NCBI RefSeq assembly: GCF_023035875.1
Contig: NZ_CP075379.1
Location: 124,001 to 188,000, forward strand
Length of the DNA: 64,000 nucleotides
Reading direction: 5' to 3'
Source of the DNA: Borrelia puertoricensis
GTDB lineage: Bacteria > Spirochaetota > Spirochaetia > Borreliales > Borreliaceae
Part shown: piece after piece, positions 36,112-45,493 of the stretch
How the letters are laid out: every line of letters starts with the position of its first letter
Position numbering within the stretch: the stretch's first letter is position 1
Notes under the pieces: model-generated
The model's database searches: none
What the model was told of the DNA's origin: nothing
What the model saw: only the letters and a program-made list of their open reading frames with translations
Made by a program: the position numbers and the translations under genes

Positions 36112-37698
36112 ATTACCTAAAGAATCAAACTTTTGAAAATCAACTAAATTTCCTTTACTATCATAAATCCATTTATAAACCGAAATACCCCCAATATCAT
36201 CTCTTAGCCTTAAATCTGGACCATGATTTGTCTTTTTTGAAATCTTGCCAAATTTATTATACTCATATTTATACACACTAACACCGTGAATATCATCTTG
36301 TAACTGGCCTAAATTACCAAAATTTTTCTGACTAATAAGTCTATTTTGTTTATCATATTCATAAACATACTCAAAAATAGCACTCCGATCTGCAACCAAA
36401 ACTCCACTCTTAGAATAATTACTCTTCAAGATCAAATTGCCATTAACATCATATGCAAATTTATATCTAAAAACACCTTCAAAATCATCTATAGGATTAT
36501 CAAAATCTCCATAATGCTCTTGAGACTTAAGAAGGCCATCCTCATTATAAGCATACTTATAAATCATCACCCCATTGGAATCACTAATTAAATTAAAATC
36601 TTTATCAAAGAAAAGATTTTCAATTAAATAAAACTTATTATCATACTTATAACTATAAACTGCAATACCCTTAAAGTCATTCATTATTTCATATTTTTCC
36701 TCATAACTAGCTGGAATATCACTATTATAATTTTTATTTATTCTATTACTATGATTTATTACCCTTTTTTCATTATTTTGCATATAAAAAATGGTTTTTC
36801 TCATAGCATAACCATTCTGACTAACGGTTAAATTATTGTTAGCATCATAATTATACTCCTTATAAAAATAGTCTTTTTCTTTTAAATTATATTCATATCT
36901 ATATATTGCTACATTATTCTCATCGGGAGTCAAATTATTTTTAATATCATAATTTAAAATTTCAATGAGCTTGCCGTCAAAATCATAACGATACGTCTTT
37001 ATTGCAACAGAAAAAGGGTTTGAATACAAAGAACCTACCGGATCTAAATATTCTTCCCTTATAATATTATGTGAACTGTCATAAGTTAATCTAAAACCAT
37101 ATATTCCATTCTTAGCCTTGATATTATAATTGTTATCATCGTAATATAAAACTGTTTTACTCCGATCAGAATCATCATAAATAATTTTAGTATAATAAAC
37201 ATTATTTAAATCTTTAATTTGAAAACCAACCTCACTAAACCTATAAACATAAAAACTACTATCATCATTGTAAATAAAATGATAATAAGCAATTCCATAC
37301 TTATCTCTTATAATCTCATTAGATTTATTATAATTAAAAATACTCTTTGGTCTGCCATTTGGAAAATATTCTATTTGTTCAACACAAATATCTTTTAAAT
37401 TCTTAGCAGCAAAACCTCCATTTAAAAATAATCTCCTTTCTATATCCCCAGAATATTCTATTTTGATCTGATTTGCACCAAAAAAAGAAGGAATTAAAAT
37501 ACTAAGTTTGCCAACATAATCAACAAATACAAGCCTGCTATCATCATAAGTAAATTTATATCCACACTCTTCTTCCGCATTTTCTTTACTGATCTCATAT
37601 TTCCCGATTATCCTATAATTAATATCATAATCAACAAATCTATAATAAATTTCTTCTGAAAAAAGAGCACAAGACACAAAAAACATCACCAAAAACAT
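36103..37698 (-). CDS. exported protein built of about twelve YD-like repeats
   Basis: The 531-residue protein begins with a hydrophobic export signal (MFLVMFFVSCALFSEE), then about twelve divergent units of roughly 35-40 residues. Each ends in a motif like GVSVYKYEYNKFGKI, GVFRYKFAYDVNGNL or GISVYKWIYDSKGNL, resembling RHS/YD repeats but without the RHS core. I expect a beta-rich, outward-facing or periplasmic surface protein; the function is unknown. The start is uncertain: the ATG at 37696-37698 has AAGGA six bases upstream, while in-frame starts at 37722 (ATG) and 37746 (TTG) would add a basic N-terminus but lack a ribosome-binding site. Confidence 0.75.
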   Translation of the reverse strand: MFLVMFFVSCALFSEEIYYRFVDYDINYRIIGKYEISKENAEEECGYKFTYDDSRLVFVDYVGKLSILIPSFFGANQIKIEYSGDIERRLFLNGGFAAKNLKDICVEQIEYFPNGRPKSIFNYNKSNEIIRDKYGIAYYHFIYNDDSSFYVYRFSEVGFQIKDLNNVYYTKIIYDDSDRSKTVLYYDDNNYNIKAKNGIYGFRLTYDSSHNIIREEYLDPVGSLYSNPFSVAIKTYRYDFDGKLIEILNYDIKNNLTPDENNVAIYRYEYNLKEKDYFYKEYNYDANNNLTVSQNGYAMRKTIFYMQNNEKRVINHSNRINKNYNSDIPASYEEKYEIMNDFKGIAVYSYKYDNKFYLIENLFFDKDFNLISDSNGVMIYKYAYNEDGLLKSQEHYGDFDNPIDDFEGVFRYKFAYDVNGNLILKSNYSKSGVLVADRSAIFEYVYEYDKQNRLISQKNFGNLGQLQDDIHGVSVYKYEYNKFGKISKKTNHGPDLRLRDDIGGISVYKWIYDSKGNLVDFQKFDSLGNLI

Positions 37699-37772
37699 AG
37701 TCATTCCTTGATCAATCAACATTATTTTGATAAATTTATTATACAATAAATTAGTTTAAGTAGGAGTTTAAG

Positions 37773-37940
37773 ATGGCAAAAATTTCTAAAAATGCTCAAA
37801 GAAGTGGCTCTAAAGAATTATTAAGCAAGTGGGGCGGAAAAATTATAATGAAGTCTAAATTTGAAAATGGTAAAATAAAACACTATGCTGAATGTCAAAC
37901 CTCAAAAAATACAGCAAGAAGACCTAAAGATTTATTTTAA
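37773..37940 (+). CDS. small basic conserved protein, 55 residues
   Basis: ATG at 37773 has AGGAG (37762-37766) at six bases and leads to a TAA at 37938-37940. The product begins MAKISKNAQRSGSKELLSKW, continues GGKIIMKSKFENGKIKHYAE and ends in TARRPKDLF. It is Lys/Arg-rich with one Cys, like small ribosome- or RNA-associated proteins, but I recognise no named family. The strong ribosome-binding site, basic composition and position in an otherwise empty gap make it a real gene. It diverges from the repeat protein and ends three bases from the convergent 582-residue gene. Confidence 0.8.
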   Translation: MAKISKNAQRSGSKELLSKWGGKIIMKSKFENGKIKHYAECQTSKNTARRPKDLF

Positions 37941-37943
37941 AAT

Positions 37944-39692
37944 TTATTTTTTATTCAATTTATCTTCAAATTTCAACCAAGCTTCATCTTGTTCACTTTT
38001 AGTATAGGCCCTATTTAAAGTTGCTTCCTTAGGGGTTTTGCCTTTTCTAACATAAGAACTCCTAATTTGCTCCCTTAACTCTTCTCTTTGTTTTCGTCTT
38101 TTATCTAGTTGTCTTTTCACTCTTTCATTTGGATCAAAAAGCTCAGCATTCTCTTTAACCACAATCTTAGAATTTAATCTAGATAAAGCCTCTTTATAAC
38201 TCTGCTGTCTCCCTGTTAAGAATAACACAAGCCTCTTTAACAAAGGCAAATCTCTATAAGCAGCATCTAAAAGATTAGATAGGTCAACTTTATAAATCTT
38301 ATAAAGTGGTAAAAACGTATTACTATTTTTAAAATATTTAGCGGCTTCGGTTTTGATTATATCCTTAAGATGGGTCTGAATATTCTGTGTTTTAGAAACT
38401 CGTTTATAATGCGAAACAATAAAATCAAGAAATGCGACCTTATTTTTTAAACAATAATCATTTATATCATAATTAGCAATAAATTCAATCAATGTTTTTT
38501 CAAGACCTTCTTCTGTTAAAATAGTAGAAGAATTCTTCCCACTATTAAATACTTTCACAAAATCATTTCTCAATTTATCCCTAATATCAACTAAAATTTG
38601 ATCGAATTCCTTTAAAAACATAGAATAGGCACATGGCTTATATAAATACATTCCACGTTTAATACTAAATATTTTGGGTAACGAACCCTTAATGTTAGAC
38701 TCAAAAAAGTATTCATTAGCCGTCTTTAAAAAATATTCAGAATCAGATAATCCTTCAACATGCTCTTGAAGAATATTTTTAAATTCTTCTATATTAATAA
38801 ATCTTGGTTTAAACTCTATTGTTTTTTCAATTGATTTCAAAGTTTCATCAATCTTAATGCTTTCTAAATTTCTAAGTTCTTCTAAGTTTTTCTCATTAGT
38901 AATATAAATATTTAATACTTCTAAAAAAATAAAGTAATGTTTAGAAATATTAACACCTTTCTTATTTAAAATTTCTTCCTTATTTTCTAAAATTCCTAAA
39001 AGCAAATTATAAGCAACTCTCACACCATTAATACCCTCATCTAACATTCGATCATACTCACTAAGCTTTACATTTTTAGCTCTCATAAAAATATCTTTAA
39101 CTATTCTGTTAGAAGCAATCCCAAATAAAATTCTCTTCATAAATTCAATAAAATATAAGGCTTTTCCTGATGGAATTATTAAAGAATTCAACACAAATAT
39201 CTTTTTTGATGAAGAATTTTCTTGAAAATATTTAAGATTAATGTCTGAATTTGAAAGAATGACAAACTCTTTTTCAAAAGCCAATAAATTTTTATCTATA
39301 TTCTTAATTGTAAGTAAAGTACTAAAGAGTTCTATTCCCACATAATGCTTTAAAAACAAATCCTCGATAGCATAATAATAAAAATTATAACTATTTTCAT
39401 CTGTTATTATTATTTTATAAGGTACCATTTCCCCATTGGATGTTGACTTATTAATAATAATTCCTCTCTTAACCTCATAAAGCTTGCGAAATAAAAAATC
39501 CAATTCTCCTTTAAGACCACGAATTTTAACAGAATAATCTTCGATAAATTTAGCATAATCTATAACATTGTGCTTATGTTCCAAAATAATCCTTAAAATC
39601 ATTTTTTGAGCATCTGAAGAAATCCCTATTTGAGAAATCAAAATCTCCACTTCTTTATCATTGAGATAGAAAATTTCGGGTAATTTTTTCAT
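37944..39692 (-). CDS. large soluble protein of unknown function (582 residues)
   Basis: No known domain is evident. The protein is helix-rich and lysine-rich with no signal peptide or membrane segment, so it is probably cytoplasmic. The N-terminus reads MKKLPEIFYLNDKEVEILIS. The last about 65 residues are strongly charged and probably coiled (ERVKRQLDKRRKQREELREQ). Stretches such as SEYFLKTANEYFFESNIKGS and KDIFMRAKNVKLSEYDRMLD recur nowhere else in the window. It is a single gene, converging with the 55-residue gene and starting 72 bases from the exchanger gene end. I recall a similarly sized hypothetical at this spot in Lyme Borrelia. Confidence 0.8.
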   Translation of the reverse strand: MKKLPEIFYLNDKEVEILISQIGISSDAQKMILRIILEHKHNVIDYAKFIEDYSVKIRGLKGELDFLFRKLYEVKRGIIINKSTSNGEMVPYKIIITDENSYNFYYYAIEDLFLKHYVGIELFSTLLTIKNIDKNLLAFEKEFVILSNSDINLKYFQENSSSKKIFVLNSLIIPSGKALYFIEFMKRILFGIASNRIVKDIFMRAKNVKLSEYDRMLDEGINGVRVAYNLLLGILENKEEILNKKGVNISKHYFIFLEVLNIYITNEKNLEELRNLESIKIDETLKSIEKTIEFKPRFINIEEFKNILQEHVEGLSDSEYFLKTANEYFFESNIKGSLPKIFSIKRGMYLYKPCAYSMFLKEFDQILVDIRDKLRNDFVKVFNSGKNSSTILTEEGLEKTLIEFIANYDINDYCLKNKVAFLDFIVSHYKRVSKTQNIQTHLKDIIKTEAAKYFKNSNTFLPLYKIYKVDLSNLLDAAYRDLPLLKRLVLFLTGRQQSYKEALSRLNSKIVVKENAELFDPNERVKRQLDKRRKQREELREQIRSSYVRKGKTPKEATLNRAYTKSEQDEAWLKFEDKLNKK

Positions 39693-39763
39693 CTTATATT
39701 TCCAAGCTCCTCATATACAAAACCATCATAACATATAATAACATATTGACAAATTCAATAAAA

Positions 39764-40741
39764 TTAAAAACTACCAAATAAAAATGAATTATATAAAATA
39801 TATAAACATAAAAATAGAATAGCAGGTCCTCTACTAAAAGCCCCTTGAAATCTCACTATGAATAATAACATTAAAGATACAACAAACATGATACTAAAAT
39901 CAGCCAAATAAATATCACTCATGAGTACTGGATTTACAAAACTACTACTAGATAAAATAAACCCAATATTAAATATATTACTTCCAATGATATTACCAAT
40001 GGCAATATCTGACTCCTTTTTAATTACTGCAAAAAGAGAAACGACGATCTCTGGGATGCTGGTCCCAAAAGCTACAAAAACAATTCCAATCACTTTCTCA
40101 CTAATATTAAAAACATTGTGTGCAATGTATATTGAACTATCTATTAACAACTTTGAACCGAAATATAAGAAATATATACTTAATAATAAGAGCAAAATAT
40201 TTAAAAATAAAAACTTAAACCCATAATTACAATTAAGATTTTTTAAATTTTTTGGAACAGAATTATATTTTTTCTCTTCTTTGTAAAATAAAAATAGATA
40301 AGATAAAAATAAAATTAAAATCACCAATGAACTGGTTTTATAATAAGGCACCTTAAAAAAAGACAAAGTACTAAAATCAAAAGAAAGCAATAAAAGAAGA
40401 AACATCAATAAAAATAAAATTATAAAAGAAAATTTGAGTCTCTTAAAATCAGTTTCAATCCTCAAAAACAACCCTGTTAAGGGAAGTGCAAGCAACATAT
40501 TAATGATATTACTCCCAATGATATTAGAAACAATAATTTCATTTTTACCCTTAAGAGATGCTATTAAACTTGTAAAAAGCTCTGGAGCACTTGTTGATAA
40601 GGATACTATTATAACACCAATTAAAAGACTAGGAACTTGAAAATAAGTAACAATGTTAACAGAACTATTTAAAAGATAATTCCCACCAAGATATAACAAA
40701 AAGATACTAAATATTACACAAAAAAGATGAATATGTGCCAA
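39764..40741 (-). CDS. Na+/Ca2+ exchanger family membrane protein
   Basis: Sodium-calcium (or cation) antiporter of the CaCA/YrbG type. The 325-residue protein has about ten hydrophobic helices and the two inverted alpha repeats: SLSTSAPELFTSLIAS with VSNIIGSNIIN in the first half, and AFGTSIPEIVVSLFAV with IGNIIGSNIFN in the second, supplying the Glu and Ser/Asn ion ligands. The start I chose is TTG at 40739-40741, seven bases after AAGGA; a TTG six codons earlier lacks a ribosome-binding site. It follows the DUF4015-type gene by 22 bases. Confidence 0.92.
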   Translation of the reverse strand: MAHIHLFCVIFSIFLLYLGGNYLLNSSVNIVTYFQVPSLLIGVIIVSLSTSAPELFTSLIASLKGKNEIIVSNIIGSNIINMLLALPLTGLFLRIETDFKRLKFSFIILFLLMFLLLLLSFDFSTLSFFKVPYYKTSSLVILILFLSYLFLFYKEEKKYNSVPKNLKNLNCNYGFKFLFLNILLLLLSIYFLYFGSKLLIDSSIYIAHNVFNISEKVIGIVFVAFGTSIPEIVVSLFAVIKKESDIAIGNIIGSNIFNIGFILSSSSFVNPVLMSDIYLADFSIMFVVSLMLLFIVRFQGAFSRGPAILFLCLYILYNSFLFGSF

Positions 40742-40763
40742 AAAAATTTCCTTCCACAAACAT

Positions 40764-42614
40764 TTAAGAAAAATTTAAAAATTCGCTTAAATCATTCTTA
40801 ACCATATAGTAAATATTAGATGCATTCCATAAACTAAAGCCATTGCCTAAAGATTCCTTAACTCCTTTTAATTGATGAGAAAAATATTTTAAATAAACTT
40901 CTTTACTCACACGGCGTTCAGAACCAAGCAAAAAAGCTTGAACATAAGGTCTAATTATAACCTTACCTGATGAGAATACAACAGCTCTATTACTTCCTTC
41001 CTTATAAATTTTATAAGCTCTCGTAGTATAGTATAACTCATTCTTTAAAAAATCGTTAGTATAATGAGAAGGATAGAACATTGGAGAAATAACATCAACA
41101 TAATCCGCAATCATAGAAATATTTTGACCAATACTATTTGTAATAAACCATCCATTATTTCCGTAAATGTCAATAGAAATAGGAATATAAATATTTTTTC
41201 TAGCCATAATTAAAAAAGATTCAAGAGCATCAATCGCATGCATCTTATATTTATTAAATCTTGAAGTTATAAGAGACACAGGACCATCTGTTGGAAATCT
41301 AATATAATCAAACTGAATCTCATCAACTCCAAGAGACTGAATTTCTTTTGCAATAGATAAATTATAATCCCATGTGTCTTGCAAGAAGAGATCTACCCAA
41401 TGTTCCTTTTGAATAAATTTAAAAGAATCACCATGCTTAACCTTTACAAGGTTTGCCCAAGGCTGATTGGTCTTTTTATTCCAAAGAGCATACTCACAAT
41501 TATTATAAAAATAAAGTTTAGCGTCTTTAAACACAACAACTCGTGCAATAACATATATTCCAAGTTCTTTTGCTTTATTTAAAATATAAGGAACATCTAT
41601 CAAATTTTTAACAGCCTTTATCTTGTTTGGCAAAGCTAATTTACTTGAATAAGTTAAAATACCACTATCATCTTTAAAGTCAATAATAACAGCATTCATG
41701 CCTAATCTTTTTATAAACTCAAATCTCTCATCAATAGCTGTTTTGCTTCGAAGAGTGTAAGCCGTTAAATAAATTGACCCCTTATTAGAAGCAAGATGCA
41801 TCCTTTCTAATTTTTCAACAGAATTTTCTCCATACACAGAAAATTGACCATCAAAAGTCCATTTGCCATCAACATAGGAATAAAAATGATTATCATAAGT
41901 TCTAACCAAAAGTTTTTCCATTTTTGCATCCGATAAATCAATAATACGCAATATCTGTTTTTTAAAGGGAAAATCCAACTTCTTAACAACCCCTAGAGTT
42001 GTATTAATTAAAATAATATCTCCATAAATTCCACAGGAAAAGTACAACTCATTTACATTGTTTCTCGAAAACTCTATTGCACTAACCATATCATAATAAC
42101 CAGCACCCAGATATATCTTAGAAATTAAAGAATTTAGACTCGTAAAATCCAAACTATCATTAACACTTAAATAAATTCCACTATTAGAAGTACCAATAGC
42201 AATACGCTTATATTCTCCTCGAGATAATGCACTTGATGTAATGTAAGAATTTTTATTAAATTTCTCATTATCAACTAATTTTCTAAAACTTTTAAAATAA
42301 TCATGAGAAACATAAACAGAGTCATTAGTTGTCAAAAGGGAATTTGAGGAATAAAAATCTTCATAAATAGAAGTTATTCTCTTAGACACAGGTCTTGCAA
42401 ACGGATATATCCATCTAGTCTCTAGCCCCTTGGGTTCAACCTTAAATATCACATTATTATGCTTTTTATATAAAGCACCTTTATTAATAAAAAATAAGCC
42501 ACCATTCTTAAAATATTTACTCTCATCTAATGAATGCAAATGAAAACACAAGAAAAAATAAGCAAACAACAAACAAATTATATACACAAGCATTATATAT
42601 GTATTAAGTTTCAT
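40764..42614 (-). CDS. DUF4015-type putative glycoside hydrolase, membrane-anchored
   Basis: The 616-residue protein has one N-terminal signal-anchor (YIMLVYIICLLFAYFFLCF), a middle region of beta strands (about 40-270) resembling propeller blades, and a C-terminal TIM-barrel of the DUF4015/GHL13-like family: GMNAVIIDFKDDSGILTY, GIYVIARVVVFKDAKL, NLSIAKEIQSLGVDEIQFDYIRFPTDG and YIPISIDIYGNNGW. The conserved Asp/Glu residues (DFKDD, DEIQFDYIRFP) suggest a sugar hydrolase acting outside the membrane, perhaps on peptidoglycan or host glycans; the substrate is not known. It sits between malQ and the exchanger. Confidence 0.85.
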   Translation of the reverse strand: MKLNTYIMLVYIICLLFAYFFLCFHLHSLDESKYFKNGGLFFINKGALYKKHNNVIFKVEPKGLETRWIYPFARPVSKRITSIYEDFYSSNSLLTTNDSVYVSHDYFKSFRKLVDNEKFNKNSYITSSALSRGEYKRIAIGTSNSGIYLSVNDSLDFTSLNSLISKIYLGAGYYDMVSAIEFSRNNVNELYFSCGIYGDIILINTTLGVVKKLDFPFKKQILRIIDLSDAKMEKLLVRTYDNHFYSYVDGKWTFDGQFSVYGENSVEKLERMHLASNKGSIYLTAYTLRSKTAIDERFEFIKRLGMNAVIIDFKDDSGILTYSSKLALPNKIKAVKNLIDVPYILNKAKELGIYVIARVVVFKDAKLYFYNNCEYALWNKKTNQPWANLVKVKHGDSFKFIQKEHWVDLFLQDTWDYNLSIAKEIQSLGVDEIQFDYIRFPTDGPVSLITSRFNKYKMHAIDALESFLIMARKNIYIPISIDIYGNNGWFITNSIGQNISMIADYVDVISPMFYPSHYTNDFLKNELYYTTRAYKIYKEGSNRAVVFSSGKVIIRPYVQAFLLGSERRVSKEVYLKYFSHQLKGVKESLGNGFSLWNASNIYYMVKNDLSEFLNFS

Positions 42615-42689
42615 ATAAATGACATCCAGCCTTTTTAAAAATAAATATTAAAAAACAAATATCATTTTAACAAATTATTGAAGTTCCTA

Positions 42690-44171
42690 TTAAGTTCTTC
42701 CATAAAGTTTTGTAATGTCACTTATCTTTTTACTTAAATCGTCACTCAAATCACCACTTAATATTCTAAAATTGTTAAGCATTGTATCAGACATATTCAT
42801 ACTAAAATCAGATACCAAATCAAGATAATCTTTCATTGGAATTATTACACTATTTGCAACACTAGCCATCGCCCCCCTTATCATATCCCAAACAATAGCA
42901 TTTTCATTAGTATCGAAATAATCAAAAATATATTTCTTATGCTCATTATCAACAGAGTTAACAAATCCACGAATAGTATTACTCTCATGAGTACCTGTAT
43001 AAACAACACAATTTCTTATATAATTATGGGGAAGATATATATTTGTGGAATCAAAATCAAATGCACATTGCATCATTTTAGTTCCTGGGAAACCAAAATA
43101 ATCTCTTAACCTAAATGTATCTCCACGATCTTTTACAAGGTCTTCAACCCAAATTTCTAAGTCATTAATCTCATTTAGAACCTGTTTAAAAAAATCTTTC
43201 CCGGGACACTTTACCCATTGTCCACCAAATAGCAAAGATTCTTCTGCAGGAACCTCCCAAGTTGATACAAATCCTCTAAAATAGTCGATTCTAACAATAT
43301 CCACATATTTACGCAAAAAATCAATACGATTAATCCACCATGCATAGTCATCTTTTCTTAAAGCTTTCCAATTATAAGCTGCATTGCCCCAAAGATATTT
43401 TTTGCTAAACAAATAATCAGGAGGTATCCCCGTTACCTTATCTTTACTTGCATCAAACCTTAATTTAAAATATTTTTGATGCGCCCAAACATCAGCAGAA
43501 TCATAAGACACAAAAATAGGAACATCACTTACTATTTTAATTCCAGCATTATTAGCATATTTTTTTAAAGCTTTAAATTGTGAAAAAAAGAAATATTGTA
43601 AAACTTGTTGAATGTTGATCTCAACCTCAAGTGTCTCTCTAAGCTTAGCTAAAGCCTTAGCATCCCTTTTTAAAATTTCTCTACTAAATAAAAGATTAAA
43701 AGCCTGTGAAGATTGAAACTTAGAATAGTACTCTTTAAAAGCAACAAAACTTGAAAAATCTAAAAGCCAATAAGCAGCTGATTTTTTAAACTTTTCAAAT
43801 GCATGAATCTCATCAATCGTTGCCCTGTGCAAAAAATTCAAAGCAGCATTTCTTAAAACAACTTCTTTAGCTTTTAACTTATCATAATCAACATATCTAT
43901 CTTCCAAGCATTCAAGAGTGCTTAAGTCTATGTCAATAAACCTCTCAATAGCATTTAAATCAATATAATTGATATTACCAGCAAATGCAGAAAAACTTGA
44001 ATAAGGAAACTCCACAAAATTAGGAGGCGAATAAGGTAATATCTGCCAATAACCTTGTGATGAAGCGGCAAGAAAATCTATAAATTTATATGCCCCTCTC
44101 CCTAAATCACCAATACCGTATTTAGATGGCAGAGAACTAATATTTAGCAAAATTCCACTTTTTCTTTTCAT
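42690..44171 (-). CDS. malQ: 4-alpha-glucanotransferase (amylomaltase)
   Basis: Transfers glucan chains between malto-oligosaccharides, in maltose/glycogen use. The 493-residue GH77 enzyme shows RKSGILLNISSLPSKYGIGDLG at the start, VSDVPIFVSYDSADVWAHQ, VDIVRIDYFRGFVSTWEVP with the catalytic Asp, EVWVEDL-like EIWVEDLVKDRG with the acid Glu, and YTGTHESNTIRGF. A six-C run (42872-42877) lies near the 3' end. Its own promoter is in the 161-base gap shared with the divergent OmpA-domain gene. Confidence 0.95.
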   Translation of the reverse strand: MKRKSGILLNISSLPSKYGIGDLGRGAYKFIDFLAASSQGYWQILPYSPPNFVEFPYSSFSAFAGNINYIDLNAIERFIDIDLSTLECLEDRYVDYDKLKAKEVVLRNAALNFLHRATIDEIHAFEKFKKSAAYWLLDFSSFVAFKEYYSKFQSSQAFNLLFSREILKRDAKALAKLRETLEVEINIQQVLQYFFFSQFKALKKYANNAGIKIVSDVPIFVSYDSADVWAHQKYFKLRFDASKDKVTGIPPDYLFSKKYLWGNAAYNWKALRKDDYAWWINRIDFLRKYVDIVRIDYFRGFVSTWEVPAEESLLFGGQWVKCPGKDFFKQVLNEINDLEIWVEDLVKDRGDTFRLRDYFGFPGTKMMQCAFDFDSTNIYLPHNYIRNCVVYTGTHESNTIRGFVNSVDNEHKKYIFDYFDTNENAIVWDMIRGAMASVANSVIIPMKDYLDLVSDFSMNMSDTMLNNFRILSGDLSDDLSKKISDITKLYGRT

Positions 44172-44235
44172 TTTTTATACCTCAAAACAATTGACTATTT
44201 AATTAATATCTTAAAACAACCGTCCACATACAATC

Positions 44236-44241
44236 ATTATA
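44236..44241 (-). promoter_or_regulatory. possible -10 box of malQ
   Basis: The minus strand has TATAAT about 65 bases ahead of the malQ ATG, with TTTGTG 16 bases upstream as a weak -35. The leader would be nearly 60 bases long and has no obvious hairpin. Confidence 0.4.
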
Positions 44242-44316
44242 ACTAAAATGTAAAACTCACAAAGCATTATTCAAAAGATTTAATGAAATATTTCTCAAAA
44301 AACATAATCTCAATCA

Positions 44317-44325
44317 TGATATAAT
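44317..44325 (+). promoter_or_regulatory. extended -10 promoter seven bases before the OmpA-domain gene
   Basis: TGATATAAT is a full extended -10 element ending at 44325, and the ATG is at 44333. The start site of transcription should fall on or next to the ATG, and no Shine-Dalgarno sequence is present, so the mRNA is probably leaderless. Confidence 0.55.
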
Positions 44326-44332
44326 TTGTTAA

Positions 44333-45490
44333 ATGAATATTAAAATTGTTATATTACTATTTTTAACAAATACTCTAGCATTTTCATCTGAAATATTAGA
44401 ATTTAAATACACTAAGGGGGCTAAATTCAGAATAGAAACTACAGATAATCAAGAAATTTACCTAAATGGAAGATTTAACTCAAAAACCAAAACTAATATC
44501 CAAGTTTCAAGCGAAGTAAAAGATGTAAAAAACAATTTTGCAGATATCAAATCTTACTTTAGAGTGTTAAAAAGAGATAATGAGAGCGACGTTTACTTAC
44601 TTAAAGAAGAATTTGAAGGAAATTTTAGCATAAACAAACAAGGCGAATATAAAATTAATAATGCTCAAAAAAGACCTTCTGTTAGAGGCATCCCAAGATT
44701 CCCAAAAACACCCATAAAAGTAAATGAAACTTGGACATATCCAGCAGAAGAATATATTCAAGCATCTGAAATTTCACAAGAAATAAAAGATTTTGTTACA
44801 AAATTTGATGTAAATTATGTGTACAAAGGCAAAGAAAAAATAAATGGCAAATACTACGACATAATTCTATCAAATTACAAGTCTAAATATAACGTAAAAA
44901 ACATATTATTCTCTCAAAAGGTTAACCAAATAATTTATTTCGACTCAAAATTAGGAAACATATATAAATATAATGATACATATGAATTTCAAATGCAAAA
45001 TGACAACAATAATATCAAAATGACTGGAAACTCATTTGGGAAAATAATCTCTATTGAACTACCAAATGACAACATAATAGAGCATGAAGTCAAAGAATAT
45101 ATTAGAACAAAACAGATAGACTCTATTAACATAGAGAAAAACAAAAATGGCATCAAATTAAGTTTAGATATTGAATTTTATCCTGATTCTTTTCAAATTC
45201 TTAAAAAAGAATACAACAAACTAAAACACATAGCCAATTTATTAGAAAAGTTTAAAGACAACAATATTCTCATAGAAGGACATACAGCAAAGTTTGGAAC
45301 AGAACAAGAAATGCAAGAATTGTCTGAAAAAAGAGCTCATTCAATTGGAAACTATTTATTAAAAATGAAAATAAAGAACAAAAACCAAATATTTTTTAAA
45401 GGATGGGGTGCTAAAAAACCTAAGTATGAAAACTCATCTCCTTTAGCATCAAAAAATCGAAGAGTAGAAATTACAATTCTAAACAATTAA
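44333..45490 (+). CDS. exported OmpA-domain protein (TpN50/TP57-like)
   Basis: The 385-residue protein begins with a signal peptide (MNIKIVILLFLTNTLAFSSE), has a beta-rich middle region (about 20-265) and ends in an OmpA-like peptidoglycan-binding domain: LDIEFYPDSFQILKKEYNKL, NILIEGHTAKFGTEQEMQELSEKRA, IFFKGWGAKKP and SKNRRVEITIL. It probably holds the outer membrane or periplasmic structures to the cell wall. I recall the homologue in spirochaetes as a membrane antigen of the TpN50 type. It diverges from malQ and ends three bases from the convergent DksA-type gene. Confidence 0.85.
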   Translation: MNIKIVILLFLTNTLAFSSEILEFKYTKGAKFRIETTDNQEIYLNGRFNSKTKTNIQVSSEVKDVKNNFADIKSYFRVLKRDNESDVYLLKEEFEGNFSINKQGEYKINNAQKRPSVRGIPRFPKTPIKVNETWTYPAEEYIQASEISQEIKDFVTKFDVNYVYKGKEKINGKYYDIILSNYKSKYNVKNILFSQKVNQIIYFDSKLGNIYKYNDTYEFQMQNDNNNIKMTGNSFGKIISIELPNDNIIEHEVKEYIRTKQIDSINIEKNKNGIKLSLDIEFYPDSFQILKKEYNKLKHIANLLEKFKDNNILIEGHTAKFGTEQEMQELSEKRAHSIGNYLLKMKIKNKNQIFFKGWGAKKPKYENSSPLASKNRRVEITILNN

Positions 45491-45493
45491 ATA

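Noticed and set aside
36103..37698. Regularly repeated DNA, considered as a CRISPR or tandem-repeat array
   Set aside because: The repetition is at protein level, with diverged units and no constant spacers; it is a coding gene.
39921..40226. Open frame of 101 codons on the plus strand
   Set aside because: It is antisense to the exchanger alpha-repeat region; the real gene has clear family motifs.
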